Source of the DNA: Lachnospiraceae bacterium
Lineage (GTDB): Bacteria; Bacillota; Clostridia; Lachnospirales; Lachnospiraceae
Length of the DNA: 64,000 nucleotides
NCBI GenBank assembly: GCA_910574805.1
Contig: CAJTCV010000001.1
Location: forward strand, 310,001-374,000
Direction: 5' to 3'
Below are positions 9,914 to 19,603 of the stretch, piece after piece. The notes below the pieces were generated by a model. That model saw only the letters and a list, made by a program, of their open reading frames with translations, did no database searches and was not told where the DNA came from. The stretch's first letter is position 1, and each line of letters begins with the position of its first letter. A program made the position numbers and the translations under genes.

Positions 9914-10681
9914 TCAGATGCGGCGCCGGAAGAGACGGATCAGCCCCGCCAGAACAGTGATCCCCAGACATACGCTTCCGGTCAGGAATGCATATTCCAG
10001 ATACCCTGCCGGATCCTTATCCATGGCATGATTCAGAAATGGAACTCCCAGCACAATAAAAAGATACCAGAATATCGGCACAGCATATCTCCCGGTTCCC
10101 AAAACAGCACTTTTCTCCCCTGCTCTCTGCCTGGAAATCCCGCTCCGGCTCTCCAGACGGCACATAAGCATGTCCGCACTCCGGTACAGAAGAAGCAGCG
10201 CCGCAAAATACACCGTCACTCCGATGACCGTGTGAAGACGCTCCTGCGTCAGCCACTCCAGACGGATCTCCTTTTGCCTCATGGCCCCCGGGATCCACAC
10301 CGCCAGCACGATCCGCACCCCGTTCACAAGGATGGTATATCCATACGCCCCGGCCAGACTGAACAGTGTCCATACTGCCCCCCTTTTCCATGTCCCGGCA
10401 CGGTGTACAAAAGAAAACAAAAATACAGCCAGGGCAATGATCAGGAACTGAACGCCGGAGCAGGACGGAGCGATGATAAAACGGGCCGCATGCTCCACAT
10501 ACCCTACTCCCTGCTCATGGACAAAGGAAAGTCCGCCAAGGCTCCCGGCCCACCACGCCACAGGTGCCAGGAGCCACAGGAGCTCTTCACTGCCGGCGTG
10601 ACTGTACCGGTATTTCAGCCAGAGGGCGGCAAAGCCCCCCAGCATATAAAACATTCCGTATTTTCTGAATCTTACAGCCAT
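9914..10681 (-). CDS. Exosortase-family membrane cysteine transpeptidase
   Basis: 255 residues with seven to eight membrane segments. It shows the three invariant exosortase features in order: Cys74 in IIAPSCSGVQF, Arg123 in VNGVRIVLAVWIPG and His150 in QERLHTVIG. These form the proposed active site that cleaves a C-terminal sorting tail on exported proteins. The reading frame overlaps the end of the VIT/vWA gene by ten bases, indicating translational coupling, and that partner ends in a suitable sorting tail. Exosortases are best known in Gram-negative bacteria; family members in Firmicutes are less common. I am confident of the superfamily but not of the subtype. Confidence 0.88.
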   Translation of the reverse strand: MAVRFRKYGMFYMLGGFAALWLKYRYSHAGSEELLWLLAPVAWWAGSLGGLSFVHEQGVGYVEHAARFIIAPSCSGVQFLIIALAVFLFSFVHRAGTWKRGAVWTLFSLAGAYGYTILVNGVRIVLAVWIPGAMRQKEIRLEWLTQERLHTVIGVTVYFAALLLLYRSADMLMCRLESRSGISRQRAGEKSAVLGTGRYAVPIFWYLFIVLGVPFLNHAMDKDPAGYLEYAFLTGSVCLGITVLAGLIRLFRRRI

Positions 10682-12684
10682 CTTTTCCTTCTCCGCCTTC
10701 CGCAGACACCGGTTACGACCGCCAGCACTGCCAGAACCGCCAGAACCAGATCCTCCGGCTCCGCACCGAAGAGATACCCGCCTACGGCATATCCGGACAC
10801 TCCCTGAGGCAGAGGCGACGGCTGATCCACATCCATGCTTTCCCCTTCCGGATTCCGCACTTCATCCAGCACTGCCACGAAGGACGTATAAGGCGTCACC
10901 ATACTGTGTGCAAGCCCGATGGCTGTGATCTCTTCCCTGGTCTCCTCATCTTCTGTTGCAAAACCACAGGCTGTCAGTGCTTCCACTTTTTTTCTCGCCC
11001 ACAGATAACGGATCGCTTCATGTTCCGCGGAGGGTTCCGTACCGGACACCTGGATCTCCTGCGTATATTCCTCGTTCCCGGCCTTTCCAGATATGCGGAT
11101 GGATCCGCCGGGCTCCCCGCGCCATTTTCCAAAAAGCACCACTGGTCTGCTGGCAAAAAGAGTCGGCACACTGGACGGCTCCGTATCATAGGCATCAAAT
11201 CCTTCAAAGGATACCTGAATATCCGTCAGAATCGGTGCCTCCACATAGGTGCGGAACCGCTCTGCGGTCTCTTCTGCTTCCGCTTCCTCCGTTACGATAA
11301 ATGCTTCTCCCATGCCGATGCCTGCGATCCCTTCCATCAAAGAACGGTTGACAGAGCTGCCGATTCCGAAGGAAAAGAAATCCGTCTCTCCCAGATGATC
11401 CCGGATTTTCTGAAAAACTTCTTCTTCATCATAAATGTATCCGTCCGTAATCACCACCACACTCCGGGCTGCATCTTCCCTGGCAGGCACGGCAAGCACA
11501 TCATCCAGCGCCGCTGCAAGCTCGGTGCCCCCGCCCCCTTCCTGCATATCGATGAGTTTCAGGGCACAGTCGATATTTTCCTCTGTAGCTTCCACCGACT
11601 GAAGAGACATCTCCGATACAATATCCGAAAAGAGAAACAGATTGAACCGGTCCGTACTCCTTAAATTCCGGACCATGTTCCGGATCAGCTCCCTGGCAGT
11701 ATCCAGCGGATACCCGTTCATGGAACCGGATACATCCAGCACGAAAATATATTCTCTGGGCACAATGTCCGTTGGCTCATACCGGGCCGGCGGCTGCATG
11801 GTCAGAAGGAAATAGTTCTCCTCCTCCCCCTCATAAAGCATCAGCCCCGACTCCAGCTCCTCCCCGGTCATCTGATATTCCAGAATAAAATCTCTGTCCC
11901 CTGCAAAGTCTCCCGGATCAGACAGCGTGACCTTCGCCTCCGAATTTTTCTTCCATTCCACATCCACGTCATGGGTCGTACAGGAAAGATCCGTTATGGG
12001 AACACCCGTGGAAACATTTACCATAATGTCGTAAGTACTCTCAGGGTCCACGCCTTCCTCCAGATACGGAGTTTCCACCCATTCTGCCTCTTCTGCGTCT
12101 TCCGTATCCAGAACTCCCGCATAACGGGGCCCCACAACCGTAGGAAATACAAACTGACAGACCCCGTCTGTTGATTCCACCATCTCTGTATAGTGGAGTT
12201 CGATCCGCACCGTATCCCCCGGCATGATATTTGCCACATCCATGGTAAATACATTGGACCGTTTTTCCTCCAGAAGGGACGCGCTCTTTCCCTCACTTCT
12301 GGCTTCCTCATAATCCTGTTCAGCCTCTTCCTTCTCCTTGATAACCGCCTTGATCCTCTGTCCGCCGATCTCCATGGTCATTCCATGCACGGACACTCTG
12401 GTGGAGGCGGGAAAGACATAACTGGCGCTGATGGGATGTTCCCCTTCATTGGCATAGGTCTGGGTCACATAAGTTTCCGCAATGATGCCGTTAATACTGG
12501 TCCTTACTTCCGTTCCCTTCAGCGGAAGCCGGTCAATGGACGGATCACCGTCCTGAATAAAGAAATACGGAGCAGAGGTTACGTCATCATCCCTCTCTCC
12601 CGTCTCCGCATGTACGGCAGAACTGCATGCTGTAAACATACAGACTGCCAAAAACAAACACCGCCATTTTCTGATTTTCATCAT
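10672..12684 (-). CDS. VIT and von Willebrand A domain surface protein, likely exosortase substrate
   Basis: 670 residues: signal peptide (1-26); VIT domain (about 45-185); vWA domain (about 305-480) with MIDAS residues in DVSGSMNG, the GGGGTE loop and ITDGY; and a C-terminal Pro/Gly-rich stretch. The last 30 residues have the layout of an exosortase sorting signal: AEPED, a 15-residue hydrophobic segment, then GRRRRKRWL. The adjacent, overlapping exosortase gene is the obvious processing enzyme. VIT/vWA proteins generally mediate protein-protein contacts. A palindrome and short direct repeats precede the gene (12712-12820). Confidence 0.9.
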   Translation of the reverse strand: MMKIRKWRCLFLAVCMFTACSSAVHAETGERDDDVTSAPYFFIQDGDPSIDRLPLKGTEVRTSINGIIAETYVTQTYANEGEHPISASYVFPASTRVSVHGMTMEIGGQRIKAVIKEKEEAEQDYEEARSEGKSASLLEEKRSNVFTMDVANIMPGDTVRIELHYTEMVESTDGVCQFVFPTVVGPRYAGVLDTEDAEEAEWVETPYLEEGVDPESTYDIMVNVSTGVPITDLSCTTHDVDVEWKKNSEAKVTLSDPGDFAGDRDFILEYQMTGEELESGLMLYEGEEENYFLLTMQPPARYEPTDIVPREYIFVLDVSGSMNGYPLDTARELIRNMVRNLRSTDRFNLFLFSDIVSEMSLQSVEATEENIDCALKLIDMQEGGGGTELAAALDDVLAVPAREDAARSVVVITDGYIYDEEEVFQKIRDHLGETDFFSFGIGSSVNRSLMEGIAGIGMGEAFIVTEEAEAEETAERFRTYVEAPILTDIQVSFEGFDAYDTEPSSVPTLFASRPVVLFGKWRGEPGGSIRISGKAGNEEYTQEIQVSGTEPSAEHEAIRYLWARKKVEALTACGFATEDEETREEITAIGLAHSMVTPYTSFVAVLDEVRNPEGESMDVDQPSPLPQGVSGYAVGGYLFGAEPEDLVLAVLAVLAVVTGVCGRRRRKRWL

Positions 12685-12711
12685 ACACCTCTTTCTGTCC
12701 TTCTGATATGA

Positions 12712-12820
12712 ATCCTGCAGTATTTTCTCTGAAAAGCACTGATTTCATCAGTCTCTCTTTTTGAAAATACTACAGGATCCAGGCATCAGAAGAACATCAA
12801 AAGGTCATCAGAAATGCATC
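12712..12820. promoter_or_regulatory. Palindrome and direct repeats upstream of the VIT gene
   Basis: An interrupted 14-bp inverted repeat, CCTGCAGTATTTTC (12714-12727) with GAAAATACTACAGG (12764-12777), flanks about 36 bases. Next to it, the minus strand carries three TTCTGATG-like words about 11 bases apart (about 12785-12816). The gap between the collagen gene and the VIT gene holds no gene, so this is a candidate operator or attenuator. Confidence 0.4.
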
Positions 12821-12827
12821 ATTTTCT

Positions 12828-14312
12828 CTAGTTGAGTTTCTTTACGGTGAGAACGGCACTGGTCCCGCCGCCCAGGGTTACCCCTACTGCAATCAGTGCG
12901 GAAACAGCCATGTCAATGACGTCTCCCGCTGCCAGCGTAACAATCGTGCTGCCGCTGAACAGTGAATTTACTCCGACCGAGAGCAGTCTGGACGTCGTTG
13001 CACCGGGAATGTTCGTTCCATTCTGCCGTACTGCCGTAGTCACTGTAGTTCCAAGGGCTGCCGACATTGTAGTTTCATAATTAATCTCATACACTCCTGG
13101 TACGGTGATCGTAATACTGTTAGCTGGTGTATAAGTCACCGAATTGGCCGGCATTGTAGAAGGCATCGGGATCTGTGTGGTTCCTCCAAGGGTCAGATTC
13201 AGTGTCTGGGGCGCTGTATTGTAGACTCCTCCATAAGCTGCCAGCCCATTGGCCGGACCGGTGGCGCCTGTGGGACCCGTTGCTCCGGTCGGGCCAGTCG
13301 CTCCAATTGCCCCCGCAGGACCGGTGGCCCCCGTCGCTCCGGCGGGACCAGCAGGACCAGTCGCTCCAATGGAACCAGTGGCTCCGGTCGGACCCTGAAT
13401 CCCCTGCAGACCCTGGGGGCCCTGAGGACCCGTCGGGCCAATTGCTCCGGTAGGTCCGGCAGGTCCGACCGGACCGACAGCACCCGCAGGACCGGTTGCT
13501 CCGGCTTCTCCGACAGGTCCCGGAACTCCCTGAAGCCCCTGAGGTCCTTCCGGGCCCTGCGGACCGGTTGCCCCGGGCATTCCGGCTGGACCGGCGGGAC
13601 CCGTTGCTCCCGCAGGGCCGGTCGCTCCGGTGGCACCCGCAGGACCAGCTGCTCCGGTGGCACCTGCAGGGCCGGTCGCTCCGGTGACACCCGCAGGACC
13701 GGCTGCTCCGGTGGCACCCGCAGGACCAGCGGCTCCGGTGGCACCTGCAGGGCCGGTCGCTCCGGTGGCACCCGCAGGACCGGCTGCTCCAGTGGCACCC
13801 GCGGGGCCGGTCGCTCCGGTGGCACCCGCAGGACCGGTCGCTCCGGTGACACCTGCGGGGCCGGGAAACCCCTGTGCTCCCTGAGGACCCTCAGGCCCTG
13901 TGGGGCCGGCTGCTCCCACCGGCCCTGCCGCTCCGGTGGGTCCGGCAGGACCCTGCGGTCCCTGAAATCCCTGGGGACCCTGCGGACCTGTTACCCCGGC
14001 TGCACCTGCAGGCCCCGTCGGGCCCTGCGGACCAGTCGCACCCACAGAACCCTGCGGTCCCGTAGGCCCTGCCGGTCCCGGAATACCCTGCAGACCCTGC
14101 GGTCCTTCCGGGCCCTGCGGCCCCGCGGACCCGCCTGCTCCCTGCGGGCCCTGCGGTCCCGTAGGCCCGGGATATCCTCTCGGTCCCCGGGGGCCTTCCG
14201 GTCCCTGACATCCTCTCGGACCCATGGGTCCTGTCGGGCCCGGACAACATCTGACATTTGACTGCCCATGACAATTACAGGAATTGTTCTCACATCTTCG
14301 GAAAATATCCAT
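12828..14312 (-). CDS. BclA-like collagen-repeat protein, probable spore surface glycoprotein
   Basis: 494 residues. A short Cys-rich head (1-24, no signal peptide) is followed by about 330 residues of Gly-X-Y triplets, rich in [12 protein letters not shown] and GATGPA. The last 135 residues form a beta-rich C-terminal domain of the BclA type that would trimerise. Such proteins form hair-like filaments on exosporium. Lack of a signal peptide fits deposition from the mother cell. The DNA is a dense 9- to 27-bp repeat array (about 13250-14250) prone to length change. AGGAG lies ten bases before the ATG, and a possible sigma-K promoter is at 14348-14374. Confidence 0.93.
   Translation of the reverse strand: MDIFRRCENNSCNCHGQSNVRCCPGPTGPMGPRGCQGPEGPRGPRGYPGPTGPQGPQGAGGSAGPQGPEGPQGLQGIPGPAGPTGPQGSVGATGPQGPTGPAGAAGVTGPQGPQGFQGPQGPAGPTGAAGPVGAAGPTGPEGPQGAQGFPGPAGVTGATGPAGATGATGPAGATGAAGPAGATGATGPAGATGAAGPAGATGAAGPAGVTGATGPAGATGAAGPAGATGATGPAGATGPAGPAGMPGATGPQGPEGPQGLQGVPGPVGEAGATGPAGAVGPVGPAGPTGAIGPTGPQGPQGLQGIQGPTGATGSIGATGPAGPAGATGATGPAGAIGATGPTGATGPTGATGPANGLAAYGGVYNTAPQTLNLTLGGTTQIPMPSTMPANSVTYTPANSITITVPGVYEINYETTMSAALGTTVTTAVRQNGTNIPGATTSRLLSVGVNSLFSGSTIVTLAAGDVIDMAVSALIAVGVTLGGGTSAVLTVKKLN
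13250..14250 (-). repeat. Collagen-coding tandem repeats
   Basis: Degenerate 9-bp triplet-codon repeats grouped into 18-, 27- and 36-bp blocks, with the most regular stretch at about 13600-13860. Copy number here is likely to differ between strains. Confidence 0.85.
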
Positions 14313-14347
14313 AATCGTTTGTCTCCTATATGATCATTTTCACTACA

Positions 14348-14374
14348 TAGATTATGCAGACTTTCCCAGAGCGT
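14348..14374 (-). promoter_or_regulatory. Candidate sigma-K (mother-cell) promoter of the collagen gene
   Basis: The minus strand has AC (14373-14374), 16 bases, then CATAATCTA (14348-14356), matching the Bacillus sigma-K pattern AC-N16/17-CATAnnnTA. The start site would be about 30 bases before the collagen ATG. A short consensus can occur by chance. Confidence 0.45.
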
Positions 14375-14489
14375 TCTTATCCCATATTCCGAAAATATTC
14401 TTCTTTCTTCTGTAATTCTCTCCACCGCTCCCCATATTTCTCTGCTGTCATATGACAACCCGCGCCCTTTTCTTCTCTTCCCGGCGTCT

Positions 14490-15557
14490 CTATCTGTGTT
14501 CTTTTACCAGTCTCCGCACCCGCTCCATCATCTCCGGTATCCGTATCCCCCTGGGACACATCTCCATACAGGGCATCTCCCCGCACTTCCGGCACAGTTC
14601 CGCACTTTGTTCGATCCCCAGATCCAGCTTCTTCAGCGCCCAGTATTCTTTTCCCAGAAAATAATACTGATACTGACGGAACACGGTATGGATCTCCGTC
14701 CCGTAAGGACACCGGCACCTCTGGCACCGGTCACAGGGGATCGGCTCATAATCTCTCTCCAGCACCGACAGCACCTCATCAAAAGAAGGAACACTTTCCG
14801 GTCCGTCCCCGGCATACCGGCCCATGGCCGCATCCACCTGTCCGGGCGTGCCAAGTCCGATCAGCGCGCAGGACACCGGGCAGGACAGCACCGTATGAAG
14901 CAGTGTCCGGACCGGAAAAAAATCCGTGAGGATCCCCGCCGCACAGACCTTATTGATCAGAATCCCCTTTTCCCGGAAAAGCGGTTCCTCTCTCATCCGG
15001 TCCAGCATCCCCCGCTCCAGCAGATTTCCGCTCCCCTGCAGCACATCCACCCGACTGTCCCGGGCCCCCCGAAAAAGAATATCATAATAATGAGAGGCGA
15101 TCCCGGCATACCGGATCCGCCCCTCCGCTTTCAGCTCCGTGAGGGCGTCCAGCGCCCCGCCCGGCCGAAAGACCTCCTCCTCATGGTCCCCATCCACCTG
15201 ATGGACAAAATACAGGTCCGCAGAAGTCCCCAGATTCTCACAGGAGGTCAACACTGCCTGATACATCTCATTACCACCAAAAAAACGCGCTTTGTCAGAG
15301 ATGATCAGCTTCTCTCGGCCCACCCGGGCGGCAAATTTTCCAAGCTTCAGCTCTGCATCGCCGTATTCCGGCACGATGGCCGTATCATACAGATTACATC
15401 CCAGACGGAAAGCATGTTCCATAACAGCCAGTGCCTCTTCCTCTTCCAGATCATAATAATCCGGAAGCACCGGAACATTTCCCTTCAGGATGGGGATGGT
15501 TCCAAAGCCGATCTCCGATACTTCAAGTCCTGTTTTTCCCAGTCTCCGATACTTCAT
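14490..15557 (-). CDS. Aldo/keto reductase with C-terminal Fe-S domain
   Basis: 355 residues from ATG 15557, with AGGAGG four bases upstream, so the start lies inside the 3' end of the leucine-rich-repeat gene (35-base overlap). The first 260 residues are an AKR barrel (MKYRRLGKTGLEVSEIGFGT, with the catalytic region NLYDTA, then VPEYGDAE). The C-terminal 95 residues carry CDRCQRCRCPYG and CRKCGEMPCMEMCPRGI, a ferredoxin-like [4Fe-4S] cluster site. Such fused oxidoreductases are common in strict anaerobes; substrates are mostly unknown. It is the third gene of the dusB-LRR-AKR operon. Confidence 0.88.
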   Translation of the reverse strand: MKYRRLGKTGLEVSEIGFGTIPILKGNVPVLPDYYDLEEEEALAVMEHAFRLGCNLYDTAIVPEYGDAELKLGKFAARVGREKLIISDKARFFGGNEMYQAVLTSCENLGTSADLYFVHQVDGDHEEEVFRPGGALDALTELKAEGRIRYAGIASHYYDILFRGARDSRVDVLQGSGNLLERGMLDRMREEPLFREKGILINKVCAAGILTDFFPVRTLLHTVLSCPVSCALIGLGTPGQVDAAMGRYAGDGPESVPSFDEVLSVLERDYEPIPCDRCQRCRCPYGTEIHTVFRQYQYYFLGKEYWALKKLDLGIEQSAELCRKCGEMPCMEMCPRGIRIPEMMERVRRLVKEHR

Positions 15558-18500
15558 CCGCCCTCCTGACCCGGACTCTGCATCCCGCAAACGCCCGTTC
15601 CTCCACTGCCGCTCCGTCCGGGACCCCGATCCAGGAAAGTTCCCTGCAGAAAGCAAACGCCTCCCTGCCGATGCGTTTCAGAGTAGACGGAAGCTCGACC
15701 CGTCTCAGGCTGCGGCACCGGTAAAACGCCTTCGCCGGGATCTCTTCCACACCCTCCGGCAGCAGGATCTCCTCCAGAGCAGTGCAGTTCTCAAAGGCCC
15801 TGGCCCCGATCCTTCTTAATTTTTCTGACAGTTCCACCCTCCGGAGAACGCTGCAGCCGGAGAATGCCCGGTCACCAATCTGTTCCACCGCCCGGGCGCC
15901 CCGGACTTCCTCCAGCCATCTGCAGCCGGAAAAAGCACATTTTCCAATGGATCTCACCGTTTCCGGCAGCATAACCTCCGTCAGGAGATTTCCGTCCTGA
16001 AATGCACCTTCCCCTATGGCAGTGATCCCATAAGCCAGCCGAAGCCTGGAGATATTTCCCGTACACAGAAGAAGCACTCCGTCCTCATTGGTTTTAAAAC
16101 AGTTCATACTGTCCGCCGCCGCCTGAGCTGCCGGAGGCGGCAGTTCCCTGTTCCGGTCACCGAGCCCCGTAAAAGTCACCAGCGTGCCATCCGCCAGAAG
16201 CATTTCTTCTAAAAAAATACAGTTTCTGAAGGCATATTCCTCCACCCGTACCTGATCGGACAGGAAACGGATCCGTCGGATCTCCATCCCATTCGCAAAT
16301 GCCCAGCCGCAGACCAGACGGATATCCTCCGGCACTGTCACCTCCCCCTGACAGGCAGAGCCGTCCAGCAGCATATGGTTCACCGACACCAGCGGATTTT
16401 CCTTCTTCCTCTGCTCCATCCACGCCGTTCCGTGAAAGGCCCTGGCCCCAATGTATTCCACACTCTCCGGGATGTCCACATCCCGAAGCATCAGACGGTC
16501 CCGGAACACCTCAGCACGGATCCGCCGGATGCCATGAGGGATCTTTACCCTCCGCCCCGCTCCCCGGTAGCCGCACAGCTCTTCCTCCTGTTCCACCTCA
16601 AAGCAGCTGTACGCGCTGTGCAGCAGCAGCCTGGCCGTCTCCGGCAGCGTCTCCGACAGAATATCCCCATAGCCTTGATAAGTCCATGTCCGCCCCTGAA
16701 GCACTGCCCTCTGAAGAGCCGTACAGCCGGAAAAGGCATATTCTGCCAGGCAGACCTTCCCCTCTTCGCCCGTCAGCCGGATATCCGTGATCCCGCTGCA
16801 GTCTTCAAAGGCATGAGCCCCCACATATACACCATCCTTAAGCTCCACCTGCCGGAGGCTCTCACAGCCTTCAAAAGCATATGCTCTTATGACAGAGAGC
16901 CCGCCGGCGGAAAAGCCCTGAAGCTTCCCGCAGCCGCTGAAACAGAAGGACTGCACCGCCTTTGCCTGCCCACAGACGCATTCCTGCAGCTCCCCGCAGT
17001 ATGCGAACATATATGCTCCCAGGATGGACACGCCGGGAAGGACTGCTTTTCTTAAAGATCTGCAGCCCGCAAAGGCATATGCCCCCGCCTGTCGAACCGA
17101 AGTCTCTATTTCCTGCAGGGAAATGCACCGTTCAAAAGCCCGGCTGCCGATCCGCTGAAGTCCGGCAGGAAACCGGACCGACCGCAGCCGGCTGCACCCG
17201 AAAAACGCCCCCTCACCCACCGCAGCAAGACTCTCCGGCAACAGCACCCCGGTGATCCGGCGGTTGCCGGCAAATGCATAAGGCGCGATGCCCGTCACAC
17301 CCTCCGGCACCTGTACCACTCCCACGCACCCGGCTCCTGAGACGACGATCGTCCCTGCAATAGACGGACACCCTGTCTCATCCTGCAGAAAGCCTGTGCC
17401 TTCCAGCGCGCGCTCTCCGATCCTGACCGCCTTCTTCCATTCCCCGCATTTAAGACTCCTGCAGCCCGCAAAGGCTTCTCTGCCGGCCTCCCGCAGATCC
17501 TCCCATGAGATGTGCTTCAGGTTCTCACACTGATAAAAGGCACGCTCGCCGACGGTCTCCCACGCCGGCACCCCAGGGGTGCCGTACACCTTATTTTCCC
17601 CGGCCGCCACCTCCTCCAGGCTTCTGCAGCCGGAAAACACCTCCGCCTCCAGTTTCTTCATGCCGGACGGCAAAAATGCCTTCCTGAGCCTGCTGCAGCC
17701 CTTAAACGCCGCCGGACCGATCCAGGTGACACTCTCCGGCAGGAACACCGCAGTCACCCGGTCATTTCCGTAAAAAGCACCTCCGGCGACGATCCGGATA
17801 TGCGCCGGAAGACGCACCTCTCCCTCCAGCCTGCGCCCGTCCCAGAAGACAGCTCCTTCCTGCCCGTCCTCACAGGCGGCAAGATACGGGGTTCCTTCCC
17901 ACACATGCCTCCCGGCCGAGCTTAAGGACTTCGGCAGGACTGCCCGTGTCAGCGCAGTGCAGCCAAAGGCAAATTTATCCGAAAGGTGCAAAAAACCTTC
18001 CTCCAGCACCACTGTCCCCAGCCGCTCACAGCCCCCAAAGACATCTGTCCCGAAGCCCCTGCCGCTTCCGCATACCCGGACTCTCCGGACACCGCTCCCG
18101 GCAAATGCCAGACTCCCCACCTGTTCTGTCCCCGCAGGGAGCCGTACCTCCTTCAGACTGCCGCACCGGAAAAAAGCCATCCGCCCGATGGATACAAGGC
18201 TTTCCGGAAATGCCACCTTTCCCAGCGCCGGGCAGCCGTAGAACGCACTCTCTCTGATCTCCCGAAAGCCCTCCGGAAAGCTGATCTCCCGCAGTACCTG
18301 GCAGCGCCGGAAGGTCCTTTCCTCCAGCCGGGTGACCCCCGCGGGAAGATGGATCCGGATCAGCTTCACGCAGTTCTCAAAAGCCCCCGGTCCGATACGC
18401 ATGAGTCCCTCCGGGAGACGGATCGTCTGCAGAAGCAGACAGTCCCGGAAAGCCTCTGCTCCGATCTCACGGACACTTTCCGGCAGAAGTACCCGGTCAA

Positions 18501-19566
18501 CGGCCTCATTTCCGGCAAACGCCTCCTCCGCGATCCTTGTAACTCCCTCCGGAACCACCACCCGGGATTCCGCCCCCAGATATTTCAGCAGTATGGTCCC
18601 GCTGATCCGGAAATTCCCCAGCACCTGTTTCTGTATCGCACGAACCAGCTTTGGAACCTCTGCGTTCCGGATTCCCTGTATGCCGGTAAATTCATACACG
18701 GCCCCGTCACAGGTTTCAACCTGTTTCAATGAGGTGCAGTTTTTAAAAGCATCCTCATGGATCTGCACCTGTCCGCCTGCAAATTCCACCCGCTCAAGGC
18801 CGATGCAGTTGCGGAATGCACGGCTTCCGATCTCCTTCAGGGAAACGGGGAAACGGACAGAGAGGATCCCTCTCCTGTCAAAAAAGCTGCTTCTGGCCAG
18901 GCTCTCGATCCCTTCCGGAATCTCCACATGCTTCAGATTGGTCAGAAACCGGATCAGACATCTGCCGTCCAGCTCCATCATCCGCAGAATATCCACCGCA
19001 ATCGTCCGGACGACCGAAGGAATCGCAGGCTCCCCGGCCACCGCCTCCACCGCATTGGGGATCTGCACGCATTCCCCGTCTGCAAACCGGAACGTCCGGA
19101 TCCTGCCGCAGCCGGTGAACACGTCGCAGATACTGTCCTCCTCCAGCTCTCTGGAGAGCTCCACTGTATCCAGCAGCACGTCATTGACAAACACCTGTCT
19201 GCCAAACCGCCTGACCCCCGGCATCCGGATCTCTGTCAGGCTGTCGCAGTATAAAAACACACAGTCTCCCAGCTCTTCCACCAGAGACGGCAGCGCAATC
19301 TTCTGCAGCGCATGGCAGCGGTGAAAAGCATAGCAGCCGATCCTTGATACCCCCTCCGGAATCCGGATCCCGGCAAGGCGCCGGCATCCCTTGAACGCAT
19401 GGTCTCCGATACAGGTAAGACTCTCCGGCAGCACCACACGCTCCAGGGAAACACAGGCTTTAAAAGCCCCTTCCCCGATGGTATGGACCCCTTCCGGGAC
19501 ACAGATTTCCTGTTCTCTCCCGGTATAGGCTTCCAGTATCCCGTCTTTAATGATAAATTCTCCCAT
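15523..19566 (-). CDS. Giant leucine-rich-repeat (LRR_5/BspA-like) protein
   Basis: 1347 residues made almost wholly of about 23-residue LRR_5 repeats of the pattern IGxxAFxxCxxLxxVxLPExxxx, roughly forty or more copies in several blocks. No signal peptide, membrane anchor or cell-wall domain is visible at either end (it starts MGEFIIKDGILEAYTGREQ), so unlike secreted BspA proteins it is probably cytoplasmic or exported by another route. GGAG stands four bases before the ATG. It sits between dusB (37 bases upstream) and an overlapping aldo/keto reductase. Its partner and role are unknown. Confidence 0.9.
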   Translation of the reverse strand: MGEFIIKDGILEAYTGREQEICVPEGVHTIGEGAFKACVSLERVVLPESLTCIGDHAFKGCRRLAGIRIPEGVSRIGCYAFHRCHALQKIALPSLVEELGDCVFLYCDSLTEIRMPGVRRFGRQVFVNDVLLDTVELSRELEEDSICDVFTGCGRIRTFRFADGECVQIPNAVEAVAGEPAIPSVVRTIAVDILRMMELDGRCLIRFLTNLKHVEIPEGIESLARSSFFDRRGILSVRFPVSLKEIGSRAFRNCIGLERVEFAGGQVQIHEDAFKNCTSLKQVETCDGAVYEFTGIQGIRNAEVPKLVRAIQKQVLGNFRISGTILLKYLGAESRVVVPEGVTRIAEEAFAGNEAVDRVLLPESVREIGAEAFRDCLLLQTIRLPEGLMRIGPGAFENCVKLIRIHLPAGVTRLEERTFRRCQVLREISFPEGFREIRESAFYGCPALGKVAFPESLVSIGRMAFFRCGSLKEVRLPAGTEQVGSLAFAGSGVRRVRVCGSGRGFGTDVFGGCERLGTVVLEEGFLHLSDKFAFGCTALTRAVLPKSLSSAGRHVWEGTPYLAACEDGQEGAVFWDGRRLEGEVRLPAHIRIVAGGAFYGNDRVTAVFLPESVTWIGPAAFKGCSRLRKAFLPSGMKKLEAEVFSGCRSLEEVAAGENKVYGTPGVPAWETVGERAFYQCENLKHISWEDLREAGREAFAGCRSLKCGEWKKAVRIGERALEGTGFLQDETGCPSIAGTIVVSGAGCVGVVQVPEGVTGIAPYAFAGNRRITGVLLPESLAAVGEGAFFGCSRLRSVRFPAGLQRIGSRAFERCISLQEIETSVRQAGAYAFAGCRSLRKAVLPGVSILGAYMFAYCGELQECVCGQAKAVQSFCFSGCGKLQGFSAGGLSVIRAYAFEGCESLRQVELKDGVYVGAHAFEDCSGITDIRLTGEEGKVCLAEYAFSGCTALQRAVLQGRTWTYQGYGDILSETLPETARLLLHSAYSCFEVEQEEELCGYRGAGRRVKIPHGIRRIRAEVFRDRLMLRDVDIPESVEYIGARAFHGTAWMEQRKKENPLVSVNHMLLDGSACQGEVTVPEDIRLVCGWAFANGMEIRRIRFLSDQVRVEEYAFRNCIFLEEMLLADGTLVTFTGLGDRNRELPPPAAQAAADSMNCFKTNEDGVLLLCTGNISRLRLAYGITAIGEGAFQDGNLLTEVMLPETVRSIGKCAFSGCRWLEEVRGARAVEQIGDRAFSGCSVLRRVELSEKLRRIGARAFENCTALEEILLPEGVEEIPAKAFYRCRSLRRVELPSTLKRIGREAFAFCRELSWIGVPDGAAVEERAFAGCRVRVRRADEVSETGKNRT

Positions 19567-19603
19567 CCTGCTCCTTCTCCTGTGATGTCCTGCCCCGCTT
19601 CTC

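Noticed and set aside
9813-9971. N-terminal extension of the homocysteine methyltransferase
   Set aside because: It would overlap the exosortase gene, lacks family similarity, and a promoter and ribosome site lie inside it.
13199-13884. Pro/Arg-rich and Ala/Pro-rich frames in the collagen gene
   Set aside because: Out-of-frame readings of the Gly-X-Y repeat DNA.
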